Of a DNA stretch of 64,000 nt, positions 34,976-42,605 are shown piece by piece. Source of the DNA: Bdellovibrionota bacterium (GTDB lineage: Bacteria > Bdellovibrionota > Bdellovibrionia > Bdellovibrionales > Bdellovibrionaceae); contig CAUJGP010000006.1 of the NCBI GenBank assembly GCA_963170155.1, positions 1 through 64,000 on the forward strand. Direction: 5' to 3'. Under the pieces are notes generated by a model, which did not search any database, was not told where the DNA came from, and worked only from the letters and a program-made list of their open reading frames with translations. Positions within the stretch are counted from its first letter, which is position 1. Each line of letters starts with the position of its first letter. Position numbers and translations under genes: made by a program.

Positions 34976-36124
34976 ATGAATGAACAAGATCTCATTCGAC
35001 AATTGAAAAATCACAAATACGCCATTGACCAATCGTCTATTGTTGCAGCGACAGATTTAAATGGCACCATTACTTATGTGAACGATAAGTTTTGCGAGGT
35101 TTCCGGCTATTCTCGCGAGGAGCTACTGGGGGCGGATCACGCACTTGTGAACTCTCAATACCATCCCCCCTCTTTTTTTAGTGACTTGTGGCTTACCATT
35201 AAACAAGGAAAAGTCTGGCGTGGTGACATCCGCAATCGCAGCAAAACAGGGCAACATTACTGGGTGAGTACGACCATTGTTCCTTTTCGAGATAATGATG
35301 GAAACATTTTTCAATTTCTCTCCATTCGACACGAGATCACCGACCTTAAGATGGCTCAACAGCTTATTTTAGAACAACAAGCACGCTTAGCGGTAACCTC
35401 TAAATATTCAGCTTTAGGAGAAATGGCGGCAAATTTAACCCACGAGATTAATAACCCTTTAGCGGCTATCCTAGGCCGTTGCGAAATGATGATTCAACAA
35501 CTTCAACGAGGCAGTATTTCTCAAAAAACAATCCTGAGTGGAATAGAGTCCATCGAATTTACAGCAAGACGAATTGAAAAAATTGTTCGAAGCATGAGGA
35601 GTTTTTCAGTAGCGGGCGATGGCGATCCTTTTGAACAAGTCTCGGTGGGACACTTAATCAATGAAACCATTGATTTTGTTCAACAGCGTTTTAAAGATTA
35701 TAGAATTAATCTTCTCATCAAATCAATCCCACAAGACCTGGTCTTGGAGTGCCGAAGCACTGAAATCAGCCAAGTATTACTCAATCTATTCAATAATGCA
35801 TTTGATGCAATTGTAAAAAATAAAGAGAAGTGGATTGAAATTGAAGCCATTCTCAGAGATCCTCACCACATTAAAATCTGCGTGACAGACAGTGGAAAGG
35901 GAATCTCAGAAGAAATTTCCCATAGAATTTTTGATCCCTTCTTCTCCACAAAAGAAAAAAAATACGGAACAGGATTAGGTCTTAGTATTTCCAAGGGTCT
36001 TATTGATCGCCATCATGGTAGCATTGAAGTAGACCATAACTGTAAGAACACACGATTTGTAATCATCCTGCCAATTCATCAACCGTTATCAGCCATGGGA
36101 CTTCAACGAGAAGGAACGGAATAA
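34976..36124 (+). CDS. Cytoplasmic PAS-domain sensor histidine kinase
   Basis: 382 residues without membrane segments. PAS domain at about 12-125 (TDLNGTITYVNDKFCEVSGYS then HYWVSTTIVPF), HisKA with phosphorylated His156 in LTHEINNPL, N box NNAFDAI near 273, G1 DSGKGI near 305 and G2 GTGLGLSISKG near 331. It pairs with the preceding NtrC-type regulator (AGGAG nine bases before ATG). The 3' end overlaps the convergent protease gene by 22 bp. The ligand of the PAS domain is unknown. Confidence 0.92.
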   Translation: MNEQDLIRQLKNHKYAIDQSSIVAATDLNGTITYVNDKFCEVSGYSREELLGADHALVNSQYHPPSFFSDLWLTIKQGKVWRGDIRNRSKTGQHYWVSTTIVPFRDNDGNIFQFLSIRHEITDLKMAQQLILEQQARLAVTSKYSALGEMAANLTHEINNPLAAILGRCEMMIQQLQRGSISQKTILSGIESIEFTARRIEKIVRSMRSFSVAGDGDPFEQVSVGHLINETIDFVQQRFKDYRINLLIKSIPQDLVLECRSTEISQVLLNLFNNAFDAIVKNKEKWIEIEAILRDPHHIKICVTDSGKGISEEISHRIFDPFFSTKEKKYGTGLGLSISKGLIDRHHGSIEVDHNCKNTRFVIILPIHQPLSAMGLQREGTE

Positions 36125-38052
36125 GAACGCAATAAAAAACTTTGAATGTAGCTGCTGAGTTGGTTGAATTGAACTCCAGCCATCATTGCTTTGTCGTCTG
36201 TCCAAACGATACGACCAGAAATTTCCACTTCTTCATGGTTGTTTTGATTGATGAAAACAAAGCTGACGGCCTCATCAACTTGAATTTGTTTTCCCTCAAC
36301 AACAAAAGCCAATCCACCCTTAGAAATATTTTTCAAGTGAGCTTTAAACTGACCGTTGGGTGTTTTAACAAGTATTTGCTCAAAAACATTGATTCGTTGG
36401 GTGAATCGCAAATCAAATTCAGAAATTTCTGCTGTTGATTGCTGACTAGAAGTTCTGCGCAGGAACATCCAAAATAAAAGCGGCAGGAACATGAGAATGA
36501 TAACTGGAAGAGCCTGGGGGTTGCCCCAAGGAGTATCATTGTGAGAAGAAGCTGTTCCTGGTTGATTTTGCATAAAAGATCGAACAATCTGGATAGATCC
36601 ACACCCTCCTCCCACGCCTCCTGCGGCTCCATCAGAAAAAGCATTTCCAGTAGAAGCAATCGCCCTCGCAGGAGTTGCAGGAGTGTAACCAGGAATAATA
36701 CTTTGGGCATTAATCATTGCTTTTGAAGCCCTCAGAGCTGAAAGTACATTGACTCTCCCACTCGTATACAGTTTTTGAGAGTAAGCTTCTGTTGCTTCAA
36801 CAGAGTTCAAAATCAATTCTTTAAGCTGAAAACCTGAGAGTTGAGGCGATTCCCTTAGTAAAAGAGCACCCACCCCTGCAATGAATGGAGCTGCCATAGA
36901 TGTCCCACTCGAATATCCATAAAGATTATTAGGATAAAGACTCCCCACGCTAACGCCAGCCGCAGCGAGGTGAACAGACTGAACGCCATAATTCGAAAAA
37001 GAAGCCAACCGATCCCAACTATTCGCTGCCGCCACAGAAATGAGGCCTGGAATAGGGAGCCCTGATGGATAAATTGGGATATTATCATTATTAGAACCCG
37101 CATTTCCGGCCGCAGTTACAATAAAAATCCCTTGTTCATAAGCACGGGTGAAAGCTTCATGAAGAGAGCGACTGTAAGCATCTCCTCCCCAAGAAGCGTT
37201 AATGATCCTAGCACCTTTAGAGATGGCATAATTGATGGCTTGAATGGCGCTGGCACTATCACCAGATCCATCCGCACCTAAAAATTTTAAAGCCATAATT
37301 TGAAATTCAGATTCTCTCGGTGGTTGTTCATAGATATCAATACCTAATCCCACCACTATACCAGAGACATGGGTTCCGTGCCCTTCATCATCCCAAGGAT
37401 GTTTATTATTAGCAAAAAAATTCCAACCATAAACATCATCAATATATCCATTGTGATCATCATCAATACCATTATTAGGGATTTCCTCTGAATTCTTCCA
37501 CATCGCATTGGATTGAACAAAGACAGTGTGGTTATAATCAACCCCTGTATCAATAACGGCAACCAAAGGACGCGTACTGACTGTTGCCGCCATTTCACCC
37601 CAAGCTTCATCGACCCCAACAGCTAAACGCGATTGAGTGTAATGACCATTCGCAAGATTTGAAACTGTTGAGATCATCTGTTGATAAGAAAGAGGTTGAA
37701 TTCGCGAAGTGGCTTCATCAGCCTTGCGTAAGATATAATTAGGCTCTACAAATTCAACTTCAGGGTCTGCAGATAATTCACTCATCACTTGATTCAAACT
37801 TTGTTCTTTTGGGAGTTTAAGAAGATGCATCTGCATTTTATTAAAGCTCGTTTTAACTGCAATTCCCTTTTGGCTTAATTTTCCAGCAAAGCTATGATTG
37901 ATGAACCCGGAGCTTGATAGTTTGGATTTCAACTTAATGATTAATTCGCCTTCGACATATTGACCTTGAGCTAAAGAAGTCTCATGAGTCACAAAAATTA
38001 ATAGAAGTAAGAAGTAACTTAAAATCTTTTTATTATTGTAAGATACGTTCAT
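36103..38052 (-). CDS. Subtilisin-like serine protease fused through a membrane span to a PilZ domain
   Basis: About 649 residues from ATG 38052 (GGAGG eight bases upstream). Order: signal peptide (1-29, ending SLAQ); I9-type inhibitor propeptide (32-107); S8 protease with catalytic Asp near 168 (AVIDTGVDYNH), His near 225 (EGHGTHVSG), oxyanion Asn near 317 (AAGNAG) and Ser near 385 (SSGTSMAAP); a Gly-rich stretch; one transmembrane helix at about 514-531 followed by RR; and a PilZ domain at about 548-640 with the c-di-GMP signature RFTQR and NISKGG 22 residues apart. The protease should be periplasmic or surface-facing and the PilZ cytoplasmic. Confidence 0.9.
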   Translation of the reverse strand: MNVSYNNKKILSYFLLLLIFVTHETSLAQGQYVEGELIIKLKSKLSSSGFINHSFAGKLSQKGIAVKTSFNKMQMHLLKLPKEQSLNQVMSELSADPEVEFVEPNYILRKADEATSRIQPLSYQQMISTVSNLANGHYTQSRLAVGVDEAWGEMAATVSTRPLVAVIDTGVDYNHTVFVQSNAMWKNSEEIPNNGIDDDHNGYIDDVYGWNFFANNKHPWDDEGHGTHVSGIVVGLGIDIYEQPPRESEFQIMALKFLGADGSGDSASAIQAINYAISKGARIINASWGGDAYSRSLHEAFTRAYEQGIFIVTAAGNAGSNNDNIPIYPSGLPIPGLISVAAANSWDRLASFSNYGVQSVHLAAAGVSVGSLYPNNLYGYSSGTSMAAPFIAGVGALLLRESPQLSGFQLKELILNSVEATEAYSQKLYTSGRVNVLSALRASKAMINAQSIIPGYTPATPARAIASTGNAFSDGAAGGVGGGCGSIQIVRSFMQNQPGTASSHNDTPWGNPQALPVIILMFLPLLFWMFLRRTSSQQSTAEISEFDLRFTQRINVFEQILVKTPNGQFKAHLKNISKGGLAFVVEGKQIQVDEAVSFVFINQNNHEEVEISGRIVWTDDKAMMAGVQFNQLSSYIQSFLLRSYSVPSR

Positions 38053-38365
38053 CACTAAAGCCTCCAGCTTCTACTCAATAATATCGTAAGATTTTGCAAT
38101 TTACTTAAATAATATTCGTTCATAAAAATGTGTAAACTGACACAATATTTGAATTACTTAATAATCTCATTTTGAAGTGGGTTAAATTTGTGTCAGTTTG
38201 AAAAGTCCTTGCCTTGATATGAGAATCTGTTCAAACTCAGTTTACGGAGATTGACCTTCTTGTGAAGGCGGCCTTTATTAACCTCAAACAATTATGTTAC
38301 AGAGATAGGCCTTTTGTTTTATTAGGTTTGTTTCACAATCACAATTCAGAGAAGGAGAATTGAAA
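38053..38365. promoter_or_regulatory. Divergent promoter region with a 12-bp inverted repeat
   Basis: Lies between the protease-PilZ gene and the outer-membrane protein gene. AAACTGACACAA (38134-38145) and its exact inverse TTGTGTCAGTTT (38188-38199) are 42 bp apart, and the match nearly continues inwards. Such paired sites suit a dimeric regulator or a looped operator serving both genes. A hairpin-forming repeat could also lie in the mRNA leader. Confidence 0.45.
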
Positions 38366-38839
38366 ATGTCCCTGAGTAAAAAAGTTTTATGGCTTGCATT
38401 GTTACTTCCTTGCCTCACCTATTCAACTCTTTCTCAAGCAGAGTCTTTTGGGATAGGAGGTATCATTGGGGATCCAACAGGAATTTCTGCTAAAATGTGG
38501 TTAGATAAAAAAACAGCTATTGATGGAGCCTTTGCATGGAGTATGAGCGGACCAAGAGCGATTCACGTGCATGGTGATTATCTTCTTCATGAGCTCTCTT
38601 TATTCCGTATTGGCCGACATCCAATGAATCTTTATTATGGAGCCGGAGCTCGAATTTCCAGCTACAGCAGTGATGATAAAACAGGATTGGGTTTAGGAGC
38701 TCGTGCTCCATTGGGTATCGCCTATGAATTTAGAAAACACTCTGTTGAGCTTTTTGGAGAATTCTCTTTGATTTTAGAATTGACACCAAGAACAGAAGCT
38801 TTTTTTAATTTTGGAATTGGTGGTCGTTACTATTTTTGA
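38366..38839 (+). CDS. Small outer-membrane beta-barrel protein
   Basis: 157 residues from ATG 38366 (GAAGGAG eight bases upstream). Signal peptide ends SQA. The mature part alternates polar and hydrophobic residues in about eight strands (GIGGIIGDPTGISAKMWLD, YYGAGARISSY, GLGLGARAPLGIAYEF, ELFGEFSLILEL) and ends in Phe (GIGGRYYF), the signal for outer-membrane insertion. The function is unknown; it is divergent from the protease and shares the palindromic region with it. Confidence 0.75.
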   Translation: MSLSKKVLWLALLLPCLTYSTLSQAESFGIGGIIGDPTGISAKMWLDKKTAIDGAFAWSMSGPRAIHVHGDYLLHELSLFRIGRHPMNLYYGAGARISSYSSDDKTGLGLGARAPLGIAYEFRKHSVELFGEFSLILELTPRTEAFFNFGIGGRYYF

Positions 38840-39134
38840 AATGTCTAAAAGCTCAACATTTAATTAATACTTTTTATTTATTTTTTCATGGCAGCTTGAA
38901 AGATCTCCTAAAAACGGAGATCTCCTGGACAGATGATAAAAATCTTTATCTCTGCAAAAAAATGACCAACCAATGGTTTTAAGGATTTAGGCTGTCTCAC
39001 TTTATACCAACGTTCCTAAAACCAAAGTCTCTTCAAGGATATAAATGCTTATTTGAGAATTTTGTCTCGGTTCCTCTACACTAATGGAGACAACAAATTA
39101 ATCAATGATGATGATTTGTTGGATGGAGGACATA
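38840..39134. other. Intergenic region before the VWA-TolQR operon
   Basis: Two inverted elements: AGATCTCC (38901-38908) with GGAGATCT (38916-38923), and GGTTTTAAGGA near 38977 with TTCCTAAAACC near 39014. Neither is followed by a T-run. AGATCTCCT is also directly repeated with a 17-bp period (38901 and 38918). The operon promoter is expected here. Confidence 0.35.
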
Positions 39135-40238
39135 ATGAAAACAAAATTGCTCGCGCTGCTCGTTTTGAGTTCTCTTATTCATATTGGATGTGAAACAAAA
39201 AAAGCCTCTCATTTTTCTATTTTACCAGATGCCAATATCTACACTCAAGATGGCATCTATGAACCCCGGAAAATTGATATTCTATGGGTTATTGACAACT
39301 CTCACTCCATGAACACGTCTCAAGTCAACTTGTCCACTCACTTTCAATCCTTCATGGATAAATTTCAAACACTGAAATTCGATTATCATATCGCTGTCGC
39401 CGCGACAGATTCGTGGAGAACTCTTTATGACCCCAACTCTCCCAACCACTCTCTTCTCAGAGATGGAGACGACTCCGAGGCGGGACATTCAGGTGTTTTT
39501 GTTATCAAAAAAAATACTCCCGATGTTGTAGGAACTTTTATGATCAACGCCATGCTAGGAGTTTTAGGAACCAAAGGCTCTTCTGGAAATTACATTCCGG
39601 CGGGAGATGAAAGAGCCTTTCAATCCATGATGGCCACACTAGAAAACACTTCCAATAAAAGCCTTTTCCGAAGATCTGATGCTTTTCTTGCTGTCATTAT
39701 TGTGAGCGATGAAGATGATTTCAGTCGTCCTAATGTCTACTCGGCCGGCAATCCTAGCACCTATGATAATCCTAACCTTCACACGGTACAATCCTACGTC
39801 GACTTCCTAGATATTTATACAGGAAGAACCAGCCCCCAAATGCCATCTCAATATTCTGTTTCAACCATCACAGTACAAAATGAAGGGTGTCGCCAAATCT
39901 TGGATACAGATGGATTTACTAGATATCCTGGAGTTCGGTATATGCAGCTAGCTGAAGCCACCGGTGGCCACATCGGAAGCCTCTGCGCTCCATTTACAGA
40001 TACCCTCGCAAGTATTTCTGATTCTATTGTCAATTACACTTCTATTTTTCCGCTCACACGAGTTCCTATCGTTGAAACTATTAAAATCCATGTCAATGGA
40101 GTTCTTGTCCCCTTAGACCCTGAAAATGGCTGGACTTATCGTGCCAGCGATAACTCTATTTGGTTTCATGGTGAAAGCATACCTCCCTCTGGAGCTAATA
40201 TAAGAATCGATTTTGATCCTGTCAGCATCAAGATGTAA
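39135..40238 (+). CDS. VWA-domain lipoprotein
   Basis: 367 residues from ATG 39135, with GGAGG five bases upstream. Signal ends in HIGC (Cys19), so it is lipid-anchored. The von Willebrand A domain starts at IDILWVIDNSHSMN with the MIDAS DxSxS at Asp54, Ser56 and Ser58; VIIVSDEDDF near 187 is the second metal-binding segment. The C-terminal 80 residues (from PIVETIKIHVNGVLVP) look like a beta-sandwich. VWA domains bind partner proteins through a metal. It is the first gene of a six-gene run with PilZ, TolQ, two TolR and TPR genes. Confidence 0.85.
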   Translation: MKTKLLALLVLSSLIHIGCETKKASHFSILPDANIYTQDGIYEPRKIDILWVIDNSHSMNTSQVNLSTHFQSFMDKFQTLKFDYHIAVAATDSWRTLYDPNSPNHSLLRDGDDSEAGHSGVFVIKKNTPDVVGTFMINAMLGVLGTKGSSGNYIPAGDERAFQSMMATLENTSNKSLFRRSDAFLAVIIVSDEDDFSRPNVYSAGNPSTYDNPNLHTVQSYVDFLDIYTGRTSPQMPSQYSVSTITVQNEGCRQILDTDGFTRYPGVRYMQLAEATGGHIGSLCAPFTDTLASISDSIVNYTSIFPLTRVPIVETIKIHVNGVLVPLDPENGWTYRASDNSIWFHGESIPPSGANIRIDFDPVSIKM

Positions 40239-40257
40239 GAGAGAAGGAGCAACTTGA

Positions 40258-40836
40258 GTGAAAGAATGGTACATCGTTAGAAACGACAAAAAATATGGGC
40301 CGTACACCACTGATGAAATGATTCAACTTCGCCAACAAAGAAAAGTATTTGAATACGACCTTGTTTGGAAACAAGGTCTACGTCAATGGAAGCCCCTCAT
40401 TCAAACAGAGGAATTCTCAACCCAAGCGATGGTCGAAAGATCTCTCCGTGGTGAGGTTTGTGAAGTTCTCAACCGAAGACAATGGCCTCGCGTTAAAAAA
40501 GAAGCTTCACTATTAGTGCATAATAACGTCGGCTTATGGCCTGCGAAAACAATCAATATCAGTGTCGGCGGAGCCCTTGTTGAGCTGAATACACCCTTTT
40601 TAAACCCTAACGACCAAATCCATCTTCATTTTCAAAATAATGATTTAGATAGCGAGCACTTCAGTTGTCTAGGGACCATTACAGGCAAAAGATACACGAA
40701 TGAGCGATTGCGAGTGAATTCCACGATTCAATACAATGTTCGATTCGATGAAAAAGATCAAAATGCCCAGGGCCAACTCGAGAATTGGGTTCAATCACTT
40801 TTAAAAGTCAAACAAGAATCATTAAAAGGAGCATAA
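40258..40836 (+). CDS. GYF_2-PilZ protein
   Basis: 192 residues, cytoplasmic. The N-terminal 50 residues are a GYF_2 domain (WYIVRNDKKYGPYTTDEM, then VWKQGLRQWKPL), which binds proline-rich peptides. A PilZ domain follows with RQWPR (Arg74, Arg78) and NISVGG (Asn100-Gly105), 21 residues between, so c-di-GMP binding is expected. GTG start with AAGGAG eight bases upstream; 19 bp from the VWA gene and 3 bp from the TolQ gene. In Myxococcus, the GltJ (AgmX) gliding protein also carries a GYF domain. Confidence 0.88.
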   Translation: MKEWYIVRNDKKYGPYTTDEMIQLRQQRKVFEYDLVWKQGLRQWKPLIQTEEFSTQAMVERSLRGEVCEVLNRRQWPRVKKEASLLVHNNVGLWPAKTINISVGGALVELNTPFLNPNDQIHLHFQNNDLDSEHFSCLGTITGKRYTNERLRVNSTIQYNVRFDEKDQNAQGQLENWVQSLLKVKQESLKGA

Positions 40837-40839
40837 GAT

Positions 40840-41556
40840 ATGTTACAGCCAGTTGTTAATTTTATTGTTGATAGTGGATTCGTTGGATGGACAATCATCG
40901 TCACTGGATTTTTCGCTATTGCCATTATTTTTGAACGGATCAAAAAACTTTTTTTCGATTTTCAAATGGATACAGATTCTTTTACCAAGCGAATCCAACA
41001 CTTTGTCAGTCAACAAAGATTCGAAGAGGCTCTTCTCCTGTGTGAAGGTTTGTCACAAAAACCTATCGCACGTGCCTTTAAAACAATTCTTCTCAAAGCC
41101 GATCGCGAAGAAGAGGCTATCAAACAAGCCGCGGACATCGCTTTGTCTGAAAATATGCCTCAATTTAGCAAACGAATTCATTATCTTTCCATGCTGGGAA
41201 ACGTAGCCACTCTTCTCGGTCTTCTGGGAACGATCCATGGGCTGATCTTATCCTTCCAGGCCGTCGCTTTAGCCGATCCTTCTCAAAAACAAGCCCTTTT
41301 AGCAAATGGTATTTCGGTGTCCATGTATACAACGGCCTTGGGCCTTGCTGTCGCCATTCCGGTCATTATTATTTATTCTTTTTTAGTTTCCAGACAAAAT
41401 CAACTCAGCGAAGAGCTTTTCGAACAAATTCAAAAATTAGAAGAAACTTTAACCGGTGTTGGTCCTTTGATGTCCGTGAACTCTCCCCACTCCGTCGATA
41501 TTGGACCTGAAGTTCCAAAAATGACTGGCACAACAGGACATTTGAGAAATTCTTAA
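40840..41556 (+). CDS. TolQ/ExbB/MotA-type proton channel subunit
   Basis: 238 residues with three membrane spans: 15-32 (VGWTIIVTGFFAIAIIF), about 117-137 (GNVATLLGLLGTIHGLILSF) and about 160-185 (ISVSMYTTALGLAVAIP). The GTIHGLI and YTTALGLAVAIP blocks are the ExbB/TolQ/AglR core that surrounds the proton path. It is followed by two ExbD/TolR-like genes, as needed for a complete stator. GGAG precedes the ATG. Most likely an Agl-type gliding or envelope-energising motor. Confidence 0.9.
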   Translation: MLQPVVNFIVDSGFVGWTIIVTGFFAIAIIFERIKKLFFDFQMDTDSFTKRIQHFVSQQRFEEALLLCEGLSQKPIARAFKTILLKADREEEAIKQAADIALSENMPQFSKRIHYLSMLGNVATLLGLLGTIHGLILSFQAVALADPSQKQALLANGISVSMYTTALGLAVAIPVIIIYSFLVSRQNQLSEELFEQIQKLEETLTGVGPLMSVNSPHSVDIGPEVPKMTGTTGHLRNS

Positions 41557-41575
41557 TTTTTTCCAGGGAGATTTT

Positions 41576-42121
41576 ATGCGACGAAGAAAGACATCTGTAG
41601 AGGCACTCTCTCACGAATTTGAACTCGATCTAGCTCCTCTCCTCGCGGTGATGGTTAAATTGATTCCTGTGCTTATCGTCTCTTCAGCTTTTATTCCTAT
41701 CGTGATCATTCAAAGCGAGTTACCAGCTCCTATTGCTGCGGCCATCACCGAAACAAAAGCTGAAGAAGCTCCGCAGCTGGAACTCACTGTTCATCCTACG
41801 GATGGAATGATTTTAAAACTATCGAAAGGAACACAAGAAGTAGACAAAGTGCAGTTTGCTTTTCCTGCTCATGAAAATGATTTTTCTATTTTGAAAGAAA
41901 ACCTGGTTCGCATGAAAAAACAATTTCCGGAATTATTTCGCTTGGAATTAATTCCTCAAGGTGATGTTCCTTACAATATTATTGTTAAAATCATCGATGC
42001 CGCTCGAAAAAATTCTCTCTCAAAAGAAAAATTTCAATTCAAAAACACTAAAACTGGAGCCTTGGAAGAAACTGATTATATGTTTCCTGATGTGGTTTTT
42101 GCCAATATTTTGGAGGGATAA
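41576..42121 (+). CDS. TolR/ExbD-like stator protein lacking the conserved membrane aspartate
   Basis: 181 residues: cytoplasmic N-terminus (MRRRK), one hydrophobic span at about 19-45, and a periplasmic domain with ExbD-like strands (LELTVHPTDGMILKLS, ...FRLELIPQGDVPYNIIVKIIDAARK). The proton-carrying Asp of TolR/ExbD sits in PLxD; here the segment reads LAPLLAVMVKLIP with Ala24 (codon GCG) in its place and a Lys four residues on. The following gene retains the Asp. A catalytically inert half of a mixed stator dimer is likely. GGGAG lies before the start. Confidence 0.82.
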   Translation: MRRRKTSVEALSHEFELDLAPLLAVMVKLIPVLIVSSAFIPIVIIQSELPAPIAAAITETKAEEAPQLELTVHPTDGMILKLSKGTQEVDKVQFAFPAHENDFSILKENLVRMKKQFPELFRLELIPQGDVPYNIIVKIIDAARKNSLSKEKFQFKNTKTGALEETDYMFPDVVFANILEG

Positions 42122-42125
42122 CTAA

Positions 42126-42596
42126 ATGGATCGAAGAGCTCGTTTTAACAGAAAACAACCCACAACTTTTATGCTCAACATTAATTCTATGACGGACATG
42201 TTCACTATTATGCTCGTGTTCTTGCTCCAAACTTACTCCACCAATACCTTTGAAGTAAAGCCTATCATGGGTCTTCAGATGCCAACCTCTGTTTCAGACA
42301 CCTCGCCAGAAGAAGCTCCCATGATTTCTCTCTCGAAAGATTCCCTGCATCTTGATGATAAAAACTTACTAAACCTTAAAGACTTCACTGTCCCTCCAGA
42401 TCAATTAGATCAAGGTGAAATCATAAAACCTCTTCTTTCCGCACTCCAAGCCATCAAACAAGAAAAGAAAGAAAAAGAAGATATCATCCTGCAAGTTGAT
42501 AAAGATTGTCCCTATCCGAAAATGAGACAAGTCCTCTCAACCGCCACCGTCGCTGGGTTCTATAAAGTTCGCTTGGCTACAATTTCAGGAAATTAG
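42126..42596 (+). CDS. TolR/ExbD-like stator protein with conserved membrane aspartate
   Basis: 156 residues. N-terminus MDRRARFNRK, then a span at about 18-36 with Asp24 in NSMTDMFTIMLVFLL, the position of the proton-carrying aspartate in TolR. The periplasmic domain includes DIILQVDKDCPYPKMRQVLSTA, the typical ExbD helix-strand. Only 4 bp separate it from the preceding, Asp-less paralogue. Myxococcus AglQ and AglS are the comparable pair associated with AglR; both carry the Asp there. Confidence 0.88.
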   Translation: MDRRARFNRKQPTTFMLNINSMTDMFTIMLVFLLQTYSTNTFEVKPIMGLQMPTSVSDTSPEEAPMISLSKDSLHLDDKNLLNLKDFTVPPDQLDQGEIIKPLLSALQAIKQEKKEKEDIILQVDKDCPYPKMRQVLSTATVAGFYKVRLATISGN

Positions 42597-42605
42597 GAGA
42601 TCTCT

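Noticed and set aside
38901-38923. 8-bp stem after the outer-membrane protein gene as terminator
   Set aside because: No T-run on either side and a direct repeat explains the sequence equally well.
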